From the NCBI GenBank assembly GCA_031260295.1, contig JAIRKE010000001.1, positions 62,001-126,000 of the forward strand: DNA of 64,000 bases, in the 5' to 3' direction. The notes below the pieces were generated by a model. That model had not been told where the DNA came from. It saw only the letters and a list, made by a program, of their open reading frames with translations, and made no database searches. This document shows, one piece after another, positions 17,589 to 27,331 of the stretch. The translations under genes were made by a program, and so were the position numbers. This DNA is from Azonexus sp. GTDB lineage: Bacteria; Pseudomonadota; Gammaproteobacteria; Burkholderiales; Rhodocyclaceae. The number at the start of each line of letters is the position of its first letter. The stretch's first letter is position 1.

Positions 17589-18980
17589 TCACAGTAGCTT
17601 GCCGGGATTCATCAGGCCGCGCGGATCGAGCGCCTGTTTGAGCGCGCGCATCAGCGCCATTTCCGGCGCGCTCTTGTAGCGCAGGATTTCCTCGCGCTTC
17701 AGTTGCCCCAGGCCGTGTTCGGCCGAAATCGAGCCGTCCAGGACATGCACGATGTCGTGCACGAGGCGGTGCACCGTCGGCTGTTGGGCGATGAAGGCGG
17801 TGTTGTCGCCGCTTTCTGGTTGCGACAGGTTGTAATGCAGGTTGCCGTCGCCGACATGGCCGAAGGCGACCACGCGGATGCCGGGAAAAGCTGCCGCCAA
17901 CGCCGCATCGGCCTGCGCTAGGAAATCGGCAATACGCGATAGCGGCACCGCGATGTCGTGTTTGATGCTCAGGCCCTCGATCTTCTGCGCTTCCGAGATG
18001 TTCTCACGCAGCGCCCACAATTGCTTGGCCTGGGCTTGCGAGTGGGCGACCGTGCCATCGGCGACGGCGCTCTCGGCGAGGCAGGCCGCCAGCCAAGCCT
18101 CAACTGCCGCCGGCGCGGCGCCGGAAAACTCGGCCAGCACGTACCACGGGCTGACCGCCCCCGGCCGGCGGCTGCCGGGAATATGCCATAGTACCAGGCC
18201 AAGGGCCGTGTTCGAGACCAGTTCGAAAGCCGTCAATTGCGCGTCGAAGGCATTCTTGGCCCGGTGCAGCAGTTCGACGGCGGTGGCTGGCGTCGCCACG
18301 TTCAGCCAGCAGGTGGTCTGTACCGGCGGCAACGCGAACAGTTTGAGTACCGCCGCGGTGATCACGCCGAGCGTACCTTCGGCGCCGATGAACAACTGCT
18401 TCAGGTCGTAGCCGGTATTGTCCTTGCGCAGACCGCGCAGGCCATTCCAGACCGTGCCGTCGGCCAGCACCACCTCCAAGCCGAGTGTCAATTCGCGGGC
18501 GTTGCCGTAGCGCAGCACTTGCACGCCGCCGGCATTGGTGGATAGGTTGCCGCCGATCTGGCATGTTCCTTCGGCGGCCAGCGCCAGCGGAAACAGCCGC
18601 CCGGCGGCGCTGGCCGCCGCCTGGACGGCGGCCAGCGTGCAGCCGGCCTCGACGGTGATGGTGTCGTTCAGCGGATCGACGGTCAGGATGCGGTTCAAGC
18701 GGCCGAGGCTGAGCACCACCGCGGCGCCGGAACCGTCCGGCGTTGCCGCGCCGCACAGGCTGGTATTGCCGCCCTGCGGCACGATGGGCGCGCCGGCCGC
18801 GGCGCAGGCAGCGACGACGGCGGCGACTTCGGCCCGCGTACCGGGGCGGACCACGCAGCGCGCGGCGCCGCGGTAACGGCCGCGCCAGTCGGTCAGCCAC
18901 GGTTGCATTGCCGCCGCCTCGACGATCACTTGGGCGTCGCCAACGAGTACGGCCAGTTGTTCGATCAGGGCATCGCGCAT
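17589..18980 (-). CDS. FAD-linked oxidase (GlcD / D-lactate dehydrogenase type)
   Basis: 463-residue flavoprotein of the FAD_binding_4 / FAD-oxidase_C class. The FAD-binding loop is IVPQGGNTSLCGAATPDGSG, followed by AEGTCQIGGNLSTNAGGVQVLRYG. The C-terminal half has the metal/substrate motif FGHVGDGNLHYN and the end motif SISAEHGLGQLKREE. Family members oxidise D-2-hydroxyacids (glycolate, D-lactate, D-2-hydroxyglutarate); the sequence alone does not choose between them. The start at 18980 lies 7 bp past the patatin stop, so the two are co-transcribed. Confidence 0.9.
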   Translation of the reverse strand: MRDALIEQLAVLVGDAQVIVEAAAMQPWLTDWRGRYRGAARCVVRPGTRAEVAAVVAACAAAGAPIVPQGGNTSLCGAATPDGSGAAVVLSLGRLNRILTVDPLNDTITVEAGCTLAAVQAAASAAGRLFPLALAAEGTCQIGGNLSTNAGGVQVLRYGNARELTLGLEVVLADGTVWNGLRGLRKDNTGYDLKQLFIGAEGTLGVITAAVLKLFALPPVQTTCWLNVATPATAVELLHRAKNAFDAQLTAFELVSNTALGLVLWHIPGSRRPGAVSPWYVLAEFSGAAPAAVEAWLAACLAESAVADGTVAHSQAQAKQLWALRENISEAQKIEGLSIKHDIAVPLSRIADFLAQADAALAAAFPGIRVVAFGHVGDGNLHYNLSQPESGDNTAFIAQQPTVHRLVHDIVHVLDGSISAEHGLGQLKREEILRYKSAPEMALMRALKQALDPRGLMNPGKLL

Positions 18981-18987
18981 GGTTATC

Positions 18988-19854
18988 TCAATCGAGCAGC
19001 GAGCGCAGCAGCGGCAGCATGTGCTTGGTCGCCGTGCGGCCAGCATCGATGGCTTCGTCGGCGCGGTGGTAGTCGAGCAGATTGAGGTGCCCGAGGCGCG
19101 GCGTTATCAGCACGTCGGCCGGCTCGCCGGCCAGCCGCGAGCGCGAAATGCGCCCCTGCATGATGGCGATGCTGTTGATCACCACGTCGGGCAGGGACGG
19201 CCGCGACGGCTTACTCTCGCCGCGCCCGAACCAGCGGCCGACGGCCTTGCGCCAGCCGCCGCCGGGCGGCGCCGGCTTGCCGCTGCGCCGCTGTAGCGTG
19301 GTCAGTATGTCCATGCCGAGATCGACGGCGATCACCACGTCGGCGTCGAGTACCCGGCACAGCGACACGGGTACCGGGTTGACCAGGCCGCCGTCGACCA
19401 AGAAGCGCTCATCCAGCAACTGTGGTGAAAAGAGACCGGGCAGGGCGATCGAGGCGCGCACGGCGGCGGCCACCGAGCCTTGGCGCAGCCAGATTTCGCG
19501 GCCGCTGGCGAGATCGGTAGCAACGCAGGCGAAAGCGCGTTCGAGATCGGCGAAATCGTTGTCGAGGAAAGTCGCAGCAGCGAAGTCGAGCAGCTTTTCG
19601 CCCTTGATCAGGCCACCGCCCAGGCCGACGTCGAAGAAGCCGAGTACGTCGCGCCGGCCGAGGCTGCGGGCCCAGTTCTCCAGCTTGTCGAGATTGCCGG
19701 AGGCGTAGGCGGCACCGACGAAGGTGCCGATCGAGGTGCCGCAGACGACATCCGGTTCGAGGCCGGCCTCCTGCAACACGCGCAGTACGCCGATATGCGC
19801 CCAGCCGCGCGCCGAGCCGGAACCGAGGGCGATGCCGAGACGCGGCTTGGTCAT
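18988..19854 (-). CDS. patatin-like phospholipase (RssA family)
   Basis: 288-residue serine hydrolase. The oxyanion-hole motif GSGSARGWAHIGVL, the nucleophile elbow CGTSIGTFVGAAYA (GxSxG) and the DGGLVNPVP catalytic aspartate are all present. No signal peptide, so cytoplasmic or membrane-associated. Substrate unknown. It starts 5 bp after the rimO stop, placing rimO, patatin and the FAD oxidase in one minus-strand unit. Confidence 0.9.
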   Translation of the reverse strand: MTKPRLGIALGSGSARGWAHIGVLRVLQEAGLEPDVVCGTSIGTFVGAAYASGNLDKLENWARSLGRRDVLGFFDVGLGGGLIKGEKLLDFAAATFLDNDFADLERAFACVATDLASGREIWLRQGSVAAAVRASIALPGLFSPQLLDERFLVDGGLVNPVPVSLCRVLDADVVIAVDLGMDILTTLQRRSGKPAPPGGGWRKAVGRWFGRGESKPSRPSLPDVVINSIAIMQGRISRSRLAGEPADVLITPRLGHLNLLDYHRADEAIDAGRTATKHMLPLLRSLLD

Positions 19855-19859
19855 CGGCG

Positions 19860-21191
19860 TTAGCCCCGCCCGACTGGCTCGGCGTACAGGTCGTGATGAT
19901 CGGCGTCGGTGACGCGGACTTGCAGGAAGTCGCCGGGTGCCGCGGCAAAGAAACCGTCGAGGTACACCAGGCCGTCGATCTCCGGGGCGTCGGCCTTGGA
20001 GCGGGCGATTACGCCTTCCTCGTCGACTTCGTCGACCAGCACTTCGATGACGCTGTCGATCTTGGCCGCTAGCTTTTCAGCCGAAATGTCCTCCTGCACC
20101 TGCATCAGCCAGCGTCGGCGATCTTCGCGCACCGCATCCGGCAGTAGGTCCGCCAGCGCGTTGGCCTGGGCGCCTTCGACCGGCGAGTAGGCGAAGGCGC
20201 CGACGCGGTCGAGCCGGGCTTCTTCGAGGAACTGGATCAGTTGATCGAAATCCTCCTCGGTCTCGCCGGGGAAGCCGGTGATGAAAGTCGAGCGGATAAC
20301 GATCTCCGGGCAGATTTCACGCCACTGGCGGATACGCTCCAGCGTGTTCTCGGCCGAGGCCGGGCGCTTCATGGCCTTGAGAATCCTCGGGCTGGCGTGC
20401 TGGAACGGCACATCAAGGTAGGGCAGGATCTTGCCTTCGGCCATCAGCGGAATCACGTCGTCGACCGATGGGTACGGATAAACATAATGCAGCCGGACCC
20501 AGATGCCGAAGCTGGCCAGTGCCTCGCACAATTCCTTGAGCCGGGTCTTGACCGGGCGGCCGCCCCAGAAATGTGTGCGGTACTTGACGTCGACGCCGTA
20601 GGCGCTGGTGTCCTGCGAGATGACGAGGATTTCCTTGACGCCGGCGCGGGCCAGGTTTTCGGCCTCGGCCAGTACGTCGCCGACCGGGCGCGAGACGAGT
20701 GGTCCACGCAGCGAGGGAATGATGCAGAAAGTACAACTGTGATTACAGCCTTCGGAAATCTTCAGGTAGGCGAAATGCTCTGGCGTCAGGCGGATACCCT
20801 GCGGCGGCACCAGGTCGGACCAGGGATCGTGCGGCTTGGGCAGGTGCCGGTGCACATGACCCATCACCTCTTCCATCGCGTGCGGACCGGTGACTGCCAG
20901 CACCGCGGGATGCGTCGTCTGCACGATGTCGCCCTTGGCGCCGAGGCAACCGGTGACGATGACCTTGCCGTTCTCGGACAGGGCTTCGCCGATGGCGTCG
21001 AGCGATTCCTCGACGGCGGCGTCGATGAAGCCGCAGGTATTGACGATGACCAGGTCGGCATCGTCGTAGCTCGGCGAAATCTCGTAGCCCTCGGCGCGTA
21101 GCCGGGTCAGGATCAGTTCGGCATCGCTGCCGGCCTTCGGGCAACCGAGGGAAACGAAGCCGACAGTCGGCACACGGGTTGAATCAATCAT
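19860..21191 (-). CDS. rimO: ribosomal protein uS12 methylthiotransferase RimO
   Basis: 443-residue radical SAM methylthiotransferase that modifies an aspartate of ribosomal protein S12. The N-terminal UPF0004 domain has its three cluster cysteines ([32 protein letters not shown]). The radical SAM motif [15 protein letters not shown] (CxxxCxxC) follows near residue 150, and a C-terminal TRAM domain ends the protein. [10 protein letters not shown] replaces the more common SLGCPKNxVD. The ATG at 21191 fits the usual N-terminus. Confidence 0.96.
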   Translation of the reverse strand: MIDSTRVPTVGFVSLGCPKAGSDAELILTRLRAEGYEISPSYDDADLVIVNTCGFIDAAVEESLDAIGEALSENGKVIVTGCLGAKGDIVQTTHPAVLAVTGPHAMEEVMGHVHRHLPKPHDPWSDLVPPQGIRLTPEHFAYLKISEGCNHSCTFCIIPSLRGPLVSRPVGDVLAEAENLARAGVKEILVISQDTSAYGVDVKYRTHFWGGRPVKTRLKELCEALASFGIWVRLHYVYPYPSVDDVIPLMAEGKILPYLDVPFQHASPRILKAMKRPASAENTLERIRQWREICPEIVIRSTFITGFPGETEEDFDQLIQFLEEARLDRVGAFAYSPVEGAQANALADLLPDAVREDRRRWLMQVQEDISAEKLAAKIDSVIEVLVDEVDEEGVIARSKADAPEIDGLVYLDGFFAAAPGDFLQVRVTDADHHDLYAEPVGRG

Positions 21192-21489
21192 GCAAAAAAC
21201 CTTGTCCGGAACAGCCAGTGTAAAAACCGGCATTTTACGACCGAACGGACCGCTCGATCGAATCGACCGGAAAACAATGCAAAAGGCCCGATCGCGGCCA
21301 TTCGATTTGGCCTTCGGCAGTTACCCGCAGGCCGCCGGTACGGGAGCGTTGCTCACCTGGCAACGGTTTTTGCTGGATCACCTGCCGGCATGCTACGGTG
21401 GAAAGGCTTGAATCCAGGCCAAAGTGGTTGTGGCCTCGAACCTATCATTCATTGCCCCAGCGGGCATGTTGCTTCTGCAGACCTTAGCT
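21192..21489. other. 298-bp divergent intergenic region
   Basis: Lies between rimO (minus) and the small lipoprotein (plus). I see no clear promoter hexamers, terminator or RNA gene, only short GATCGAATCGA-type repeats. Confidence 0.5.
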
Positions 21490-21702
21490 ATGAAATTCCT
21501 GGTTTCCGCCATGCTTGTGCTTGCCGGTTGCGCCTCCTGGCATTGGGAGAAGCGCGGGGTCTCGGCCGCCGATTACGAACTCGACGAAAAATACTGCAAA
21601 TTGCAGGCCTATTCCGGTACCGAGGGATTGGTGACCAAAGCTAGCGTGCGCCGGATGCACGAATGCCTGGAGAACAAAGGCTGGAGCAAGGTGGCCAACT
21701 GA
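21490..21702 (+). CDS. small lipoprotein of unknown function
   Basis: 70 residues beginning with a short signal peptide and a lipobox (MKFLVSAMLVLAGC), so the mature protein should be lipidated at Cys14. The mature part is charged, with two further cysteines (KYCKLQ, HECLENKGW) that could pair. The ribosome-binding site is weak; an in-frame ATG at 21466 is possible but would spoil the signal peptide. I do not recognise the family. Confidence 0.65.
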   Translation: MKFLVSAMLVLAGCASWHWEKRGVSAADYELDEKYCKLQAYSGTEGLVTKASVRRMHECLENKGWSKVAN

Positions 21703-21812
21703 ATTGTTGCGGTGCACATTCGTCAGATCTTGCCTTGGGCGGCGCGTTGGCCGGGTGGTATGATCCGCGCCCCAACGAATCGCCCGGCCGCGTGCCGGCC
21801 TCAGCTACTCCG

Positions 21813-22262
21813 ATGATCATCTACGACCTTTGCTGTGAAAACGACCACCGCTTCGAAGGCTGGTTCCGTAGCGCCGACGATTTCGCGGCGCAACTGGAGC
21901 GGCGCTTCGTCTGCTGTCCGCAGTGCGACAGCCATCAGGTGCGGCGCATACCGTCGGCTGTGGCCATCGGTGGCACGCTGGCTCCAGTATCGGGGGCGCC
22001 GACGACCGGCCAGTCCGGCACGGCAATGATGCCAGCCGGCAAGCAAGTCATGGCGCTGTACCGGCAACTGATTAAGGCCGTCGTCGAAAGCTGCGAGGAC
22101 GTCGGTCCGGCTTTTGTCGAGGAGGCGCGCAGGATGCACTACAACGAGGTGCCGGAGCGCCCGATTCGCGGCGAAGCCAGCGAGGAGGAGTGTGAGGCCC
22201 TGCGCGACGAGGGGATCGAGGTGATCCGCCTGCCCAGCGTCAAGGACGAAGGACTCAACTGA
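21813..22262 (+). CDS. DUF1178 family protein
   Basis: 149 residues. The N-terminus MIIYDLCCENDHRFEGWFRS and the following VCCPQCDSHQVRRIPSAVAI are characteristic of DUF1178, with a CxxC zinc-ribbon-like element at about residue 35. The C-terminus has the family motif VPERPIRGEASEEECEAL. Function is unknown. It is convergent with the FIST-domain gene. Confidence 0.85.
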   Translation: MIIYDLCCENDHRFEGWFRSADDFAAQLERRFVCCPQCDSHQVRRIPSAVAIGGTLAPVSGAPTTGQSGTAMMPAGKQVMALYRQLIKAVVESCEDVGPAFVEEARRMHYNEVPERPIRGEASEEECEALRDEGIEVIRLPSVKDEGLN

Positions 22263-22290
22263 ACGGTTGCTTGCGCCAAGCGACGGCTGC

Positions 22291-23412
22291 TCAGCGCAGG
22301 CAGACCAGGGCGGCGTTGTGAAACTCTGGGATACCGATGTCGCCGTTGGTACTGATCTCACCGAGCGACAGGGCGCCATGAATTGCGCTGGCGCCGGAAT
22401 TCGTCTGGAGTTCGCGCAATTCTTTGCTGGCCTCGTCGCCAAAATGCAGGCGTCGGCCAGCGCAGTAAAAGGTTAGCAACGGCGCATCGGCACAGGGGCC
22501 GAGTTGCTGGAGCACCGTGTGGACGCAACTGCTGTTTTCCAGCGCCGGTGCTTTCAGCAAGCGCAACATCGAGTTCGCCGGCACTTCGCCGACGCAGAAG
22601 ATCGAACCGTCCTCGTTGAATGCGACGGGAATGCGTACCAGGATTTCCAGCGAGCCGACCAGGCCGAAGGGATAGTGCACGGCGTAGTCGTAGAAATTGT
22701 CCGTGGTCAGCCGGATGCCGAATTCGGCGGCGATGACCTGTTGGTAGACCGCCATGGCCGGTTGGCCGTCGATCTTGTCGATCCGGTTGCCGGCTGTCGA
22801 AGTGGCTCGCATCGTGGATTTGGAAACCGGATAGCCGTGTTGTACCGCGATTTGCGTCTCGCTATCCAGGATTATGCCGATAGCGCCATTGCCGAGTAGG
22901 CGCTGGTTGTCGAACAGGCAGGGCATGGGCTGGAAGGTTTCGCTTCCGGCATTGACGCCAGCGTAAGTGAAATCGTGTTTCAGGCGGTTGAACAGCTTGA
23001 CCAGGATAGAGGCGATGCTGGGCAGCATGCTGTCGAACACCAGGAAAAGTTGCCGGGGGCCGGGATGGCCATCCGCCCCACGCGCCTGTCCCACGGCCCA
23101 GGCAATCCGCTCGGCGGCATAGGCGGGCTGGACGGCGAGATCCGGGACGAGAAAATGGCCGCTCGAATTCTCGATGCTCACCAGCGTGACGCCGCTGGTC
23201 GTGAAACCCTGTTCGGTTAGCAGGGTCGGGAAAATGGCGCCGAGCAGATCGAGTCCACGTTCGCAACACCCGCTTTGCAGGTCGCCGACCCGTGCTTTTT
23301 CCGCTTCGGGAAGAAGCGCGAAAACCAGCGGCCGCGGACTGCGGGTAGCGAGTTCGTCCAGCCATGCCGAAACGGCGGTTGGATCGACAGCCGGGAAATA
23401 GCGAGGGGTCAT
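22291..23412 (-). CDS. FIST-domain sensory protein
   Basis: 373 residues from the ATG at 23412; an ATG at 23478 would add 22 residues and neither has a clear ribosome-binding site. An N-terminal half (RPLVFALLPEAEKARVGDLQ; LLTEQGFTTSGVTLVSIE) and a C-terminal half with CLFDNQRLLGNGAIGIILD and GEVPANSMLRLLKAPALE match the FIST_N / FIST_C ligand-binding arrangement. FIST proteins are thought to bind small ligands and feed signalling systems. No kinase, GGDEF or chemoreceptor gene is adjacent, so the output is unknown. Confidence 0.7.
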   Translation of the reverse strand: MTPRYFPAVDPTAVSAWLDELATRSPRPLVFALLPEAEKARVGDLQSGCCERGLDLLGAIFPTLLTEQGFTTSGVTLVSIENSSGHFLVPDLAVQPAYAAERIAWAVGQARGADGHPGPRQLFLVFDSMLPSIASILVKLFNRLKHDFTYAGVNAGSETFQPMPCLFDNQRLLGNGAIGIILDSETQIAVQHGYPVSKSTMRATSTAGNRIDKIDGQPAMAVYQQVIAAEFGIRLTTDNFYDYAVHYPFGLVGSLEILVRIPVAFNEDGSIFCVGEVPANSMLRLLKAPALENSSCVHTVLQQLGPCADAPLLTFYCAGRRLHFGDEASKELRELQTNSGASAIHGALSLGEISTNGDIGIPEFHNAALVCLR

Positions 23413-23637
23413 GATGGCTGGCGGAAGATTCCTGGAGCGGCTGGCAGATTCAAACGGTGTCTGAGTTGCTAATTCCATTCTAGCCAATCATGTCGCTTGT
23501 ATGACGCTAAACGAAGGGGGAACTCGTGGATTTTTGGTACTGAGCGATGCGGATCGCCGTGGCCATGGCCGTCATGCTCGGCATCACAGCGGTGAGGCAA
23601 AGATTATCGAAGCCCCCAGGACAATGCTGGCTATGGG

Positions 23638-24477
23638 TTATTGCCGGATTTCGCGCGCATTGCCTAGCGCCGCGAAGTCGCCACTGCTGCGGAAGGGATT
23701 GATGTCCAGTCCGCCGCGCCGAGTGTAGCGGGCATGCACCGCCAGCGCCTCGGGACGGCAGTGGCGGCTGATGTCGCAGAAGATGCGCTCGACGCATTGC
23801 TCGTGGAACTCGTTGTGCTCGCGGAAGGAGACGATGTAGCGGAGCAGCCCGGCGCGGTCGAGTGGCCGGCCGCGGTAGCGGATCACCACCATGGCCCAGT
23901 CCGGCTGGCCGGTGACCAGGCAGTTCGACTTGAGTAGGTGCGAGTACAGGGTTTCCTCGACCACCGGGCCATCCAGCGTGGCGAGCAGTTGTGGTGCGGG
24001 TTGGTAGGCGTCGCAGGCGATGTCGAGATCGTCGAGCAGTACGCCCTCGGGGTAACCGATCTGCGCCGCTGGCCGGCAGCCCAGCGACTGCAGTTCGACG
24101 ATCACCGGCGCGCCAGCGGCGGCCGACAGGTCGGCGCCCAGCGCGGCAACGACGGCGTCGGTATTGGCGAACGCCGTCTGGTTCAGCGAATTGAAATACA
24201 GCTTCAACGATTTCGACTCGATCAGGTTTGGGCTGTCAGCAGGCACGCGCAGAGTCCCGACGGCGACTACCGGCTTGCCCTTCGGGTTCAGCCAGGACAG
24301 CTCGTAGGCGTTCCACAGGTCTTCGCCGACAAAAGGCAGCGCCGTGCCGGTGAGGCCCAATTCATCGCGCTTCAGTTGGCGCGGGATCGGGTAGAGCAGG
24401 TCGGGAGCGTAGGTGGCGCGGTACTCGGTCGGCTTGCCGAGCGGGGAAAGGAGGCTGGGGTCGGTGACGGGAGGCAT
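23638..24477 (-). CDS. queF: NADPH-dependent preQ0 reductase QueF
   Basis: Reduces 7-cyano-7-deazaguanine to preQ1 in queuosine synthesis. 279 residues, the long bimodular type found in E. coli. ESKSLKLYFNSLNQT is the QueF signature for substrate binding, and LKSNCLVTGQPDWA carries the catalytic Cys of the second module; FREHNEFHEQCVERIF is also conserved. No other que gene is nearby. Confidence 0.95.
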   Translation of the reverse strand: MPPVTDPSLLSPLGKPTEYRATYAPDLLYPIPRQLKRDELGLTGTALPFVGEDLWNAYELSWLNPKGKPVVAVGTLRVPADSPNLIESKSLKLYFNSLNQTAFANTDAVVAALGADLSAAAGAPVIVELQSLGCRPAAQIGYPEGVLLDDLDIACDAYQPAPQLLATLDGPVVEETLYSHLLKSNCLVTGQPDWAMVVIRYRGRPLDRAGLLRYIVSFREHNEFHEQCVERIFCDISRHCRPEALAVHARYTRRGGLDINPFRSSGDFAALGNAREIRQ

Positions 24478-24571
24478 GGGCGGACGGCCTGGGGAGGAGC
24501 TGGGAATTTTACTTGATGGGCATGCCGCGGACCGCGCTAGCGTGCCGGGCAATTGTAGTGAGCGCCGTCGT

Positions 24572-26269
24572 TCAATCCAGACGAATAGCCGTGTCGAAAT
24601 GCCAGGTCCGGCGGATTTCCACCACGTCGTATTGGCGGGCCAATCTCGGTGGGAACGGCGGGTAGGGGACGTTGTTTTGCACGATGTGCCGGATTGCTTC
24701 GTCGACTTCCGGTACGCCGCTGGAGACAACTAGGGTTACCGCCTCCACGGAGCCATCACTGCGCACGGCCACCGTCACCATCGGTGCGGTGTGCCGTCGC
24801 CCGGCAAGCTGGTGCACCGTGTCGATCGGGGTATTGAGCTGGATTCTGCGGACCCAGTTCTCGGCATACAACACGAGTTCGACGTTGGGGTCGCTCCGCC
24901 CCCATAGCCTGACCCGGCGTGCGGTGCTCAGCGACAATGGTAGTGGCGGGCGGGTAGCAGCGGCCTGACGCTGCGCGGCCTCCTCGTCGAGTTGGCGCCC
25001 CATGGCCCGCCGCCGCGCCAGCCGCCTTTCCTCTTCCTCCTTGGCCTCCTGGATGCGTGCTGCTTCCCCGCGTTCGGCCTCTTGCCGTGCGGCCTCGGCA
25101 CGTGCCGCTTCCTGTCGGGCGGCTTCCCGGCGTTGCGCTTCCAGTTTCTCGGCGGCTAACCGTTCAGCTTCCAGACGCTCGGTTTCCTGCCGTACGGCCT
25201 CGTCACGCGCCGCCTCCTGTCGGGCGGCTTCTCGGCGTTGCGCTTCCAGTTTCTCCGCTGCCAACCGTTCAGCCTCCCGACGCTCGGCTTCCTGCCGTGC
25301 GGCCTCGGCGCGTGCTACCTCTCGGCGAGTGGCTTCCCGGCGTTGTGCTTCCAGTTTCTCGGCAGCCAATCGCTCAGTCTCCCGATGCTCGGCTTCCTGC
25401 CGCGCGGCCTCGGCCTGTGCTGCCTCCTGTCGGGCAGCTTCTCGGCGCTGCACTTCCCGTTTCTCAGCAGCTAGTCGCTCAGCCTCTCGATGCTCGGTTT
25501 CCTGCCGTGCGGCCTCGGCGCGTGCCACCTCTCGGCGGGCGGCTTCCCGGCGTTGTGTTTCCAGTTTCTCCGCCGCCAACCGTTCAGCTTCCAGTCGTGC
25601 CGCTAGTTGCTGTGCCTCATGCTTTTCCAAGTCGGCCTGGGCCGTATCGGCGGTTTGCTCGTGTACCTCCTGCTCGGCCTGGTGATGCATGAATTCGGCC
25701 GTATCCTGTGGCACTGATACGGCTGATTCCAGGGGCAGAGCATTCGGCAAAGCCGTTGTCCCTGATGCCGGTTCCGGTGGTGGCGGGGGAACGACAAACG
25801 TCTTGTCGTCGGATTGTTCCAAGGCAATTACCGCCGTGTGATGCATCGGTGCTGGCGTAGTGTAGACGGGCATCTCGGCCTGTGCGTCTGCTGGTACGGC
25901 AATGGCATCGGGGGACGTACCCGCCTCTGCCTTGGCCAGCACCTCGGACGCGATGGGCGTTGTGCTATGGCGCAAGCTGGAGGAGAACGAACCGGATGGC
26001 GGGCTTGCCGGCCCGGCGGCAACAGCCAGTTCGCTCGATGCTGATACAGGCGCTGCGGACGGCATGAGCACCGGCGCGGTCGCTGCTTTCCGCACTGGCT
26101 GAAGCACGACGCGCAGACTGGGGGCCTCGACCGATCGCTGTTGCCAGGGAAAAGTGAAACTCGGTAGCCCCAGCCCCTCGCCGCCACCGAAAGCCAGACT
26201 CAATAGCAGCGCGTGCAGCAGTAGTGAGAGCAGGTAGGCAAGGAATAACCGCCCACGTTTGATCGGCAT
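24572..26269 (-). CDS. TonB-family energy transducer with a repeat-built coiled coil
   Basis: 565 residues, about twice the usual TonB length. An N-terminal anchor (residues 9-28, LFLAYLLSLLLHALLLSLAF) is followed by a Pro/Ala/Ser-rich stretch with a PPPPPEP run near 161. Residues 229-403 are five consecutive 35-residue repeats of the pattern ERLAAEKLEAQRREAA..., expected to form a long periplasmic helix. The last ~120 residues are a TonB_C domain (VRSDGSVEAVTLVVSSGVPEVDEAI, YPPFPP). The helix makes it TolA-like in build but the end is TonB-type. No exbB, exbD or TonB-dependent receptor is adjacent. Confidence 0.85.
   Translation of the reverse strand: MPIKRGRLFLAYLLSLLLHALLLSLAFGGGEGLGLPSFTFPWQQRSVEAPSLRVVLQPVRKAATAPVLMPSAAPVSASSELAVAAGPASPPSGSFSSSLRHSTTPIASEVLAKAEAGTSPDAIAVPADAQAEMPVYTTPAPMHHTAVIALEQSDDKTFVVPPPPPEPASGTTALPNALPLESAVSVPQDTAEFMHHQAEQEVHEQTADTAQADLEKHEAQQLAARLEAERLAAEKLETQRREAARREVARAEAARQETEHREAERLAAEKREVQRREAARQEAAQAEAARQEAEHRETERLAAEKLEAQRREATRREVARAEAARQEAERREAERLAAEKLEAQRREAARQEAARDEAVRQETERLEAERLAAEKLEAQRREAARQEAARAEAARQEAERGEAARIQEAKEEEERRLARRRAMGRQLDEEAAQRQAAATRPPLPLSLSTARRVRLWGRSDPNVELVLYAENWVRRIQLNTPIDTVHQLAGRRHTAPMVTVAVRSDGSVEAVTLVVSSGVPEVDEAIRHIVQNNVPYPPFPPRLARQYDVVEIRRTWHFDTAIRLD
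25061..25585 (-). repeat. five tandem 105-bp coding repeats
   Basis: Five in-phase copies of a 35-codon unit (protein residues 229-263, 264-298, 299-333, 334-368, 369-403) with no length variation and only scattered substitutions. Uniform length with Glu/Arg/Ala heptad-like content indicates tandem duplication of a helical spacer. Copy number is likely to vary between strains. Confidence 0.9.
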
Positions 26270-26335
26270 CAGGTTAGTTCTGGCGAGTGTGCAGCGGCAG
26301 GCAAGGCATGGGGACCAGGCCCGTGGAAGCCGGCT

Positions 26336-27046
26336 TCAGGCCGGCTTTCTCAGCAGGTCGACGCGCTGCGGCGGGTAAAAGGTGGCGCCGGCCGGCGTCA
26401 GGTGGGTCGCGAAGCGCTGGCGGACCCGCTCGTACAGTTCCGGCGACAGGCGGTGCTCGGTGTGGGTGACCTGGATCATCCGTGCGTCGAACTGCGCGAA
26501 ATCGTCAAAATGGCTGCGCGTCGAGAAGAACAACTGGCGCTCCAGCGCCAGCAAGCCGCTGTCCACGGCACGGCAGACGGCGGCGAAGGCCGCTTCGCGT
26601 ACCGTTTGCTCGTTGTAGAACAGGCACATCAGCTCGTTCAGCTCACCGGCAAAGACCGGCTCGGAAATCCATGCTAGGCCGCCGGGGCGCAGCACGCGGG
26701 CGATCTCGCTGAGGGCTTGGTCCATCAGCCCGAGCGGCACGTGGTGCAGCGACTTGAACATCAGCACAACATCGACGCTGGCGTCGGCAGCGGGAATAGC
26801 CTCGGCGCCGCCATGGCGGAAATGCACATTCGGTAAATCGGCGACCCGTAGGTTATGTGCGTGCTGGATGGCGTCGACTTCCAGCGCCACGATCTCGCGG
26901 ACCCGACCGCTTTGCGCCAGGGTTCGCGTCTTGTCGGCCTTGCCGCAGCCGAGTTCGAGCACGCGGGCACCGTTCAGCGGAAGTTCGGCGAGCAGAAGCT
27001 GAGTTTCGTTGACGACGGTGGTACAGGTCGGATCGACGATGTGCAT
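26336..27046 (-). CDS. class I SAM-dependent methyltransferase
   Basis: 236 residues. The SAM-binding motif I is VLELGCGKADKTRTLAQSG, motif II EIVALEVDAIQH, and DASVDVVLMFKSLHHVP plus VLRPGGLAWISEPVF complete the Methyltransf_11/25 fold. The substrate is not predictable. It sits between the TonB gene and the cbb3 oxidase relic, same strand, and starts 285 bp beyond ccoQ. That gap shows nothing recognisable, in particular no ccoP. Confidence 0.85.
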   Translation of the reverse strand: MHIVDPTCTTVVNETQLLLAELPLNGARVLELGCGKADKTRTLAQSGRVREIVALEVDAIQHAHNLRVADLPNVHFRHGGAEAIPAADASVDVVLMFKSLHHVPLGLMDQALSEIARVLRPGGLAWISEPVFAGELNELMCLFYNEQTVREAAFAAVCRAVDSGLLALERQLFFSTRSHFDDFAQFDARMIQVTHTEHRLSPELYERVRQRFATHLTPAGATFYPPQRVDLLRKPA

Positions 27047-27331
27047 GATGGCGTTCGGACGAGAAAAGAGCGGATATTAACCGATGCCGATATCTCTCCG
27101 GCAGCCACCGGTGTTCAAGGCCGCAGCTTGCCGATTTCGCCGTCCGATCTGGCCGTGCCACCGCCCGTTGCCGGCGAAGCGCTGGGGCAGGGCATCGTTA
27201 GCGGGAGAAACCATAGCGCCGAGGCCGGGACGGAAAAGAAGGCGATTGGCGAGCGGGATGCTGATGACGAAGCCTGCATTACCCGCCAAAACCCCGGCCA
27301 GCGCGGGTGCTGGCCATCAGTGCCGCAATGT

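Noticed and set aside
25061-25585. Regular repeats that could suggest a CRISPR array
   Set aside because: Units are 105 bp, directly contiguous without spacers, and code in phase for a helical protein segment.
27077-27289. Possible ccoP remnant downstream of ccoQ
   Set aside because: None of the three minus-strand frames shows a CxxCH heme motif or the CcoP N-terminal helix.
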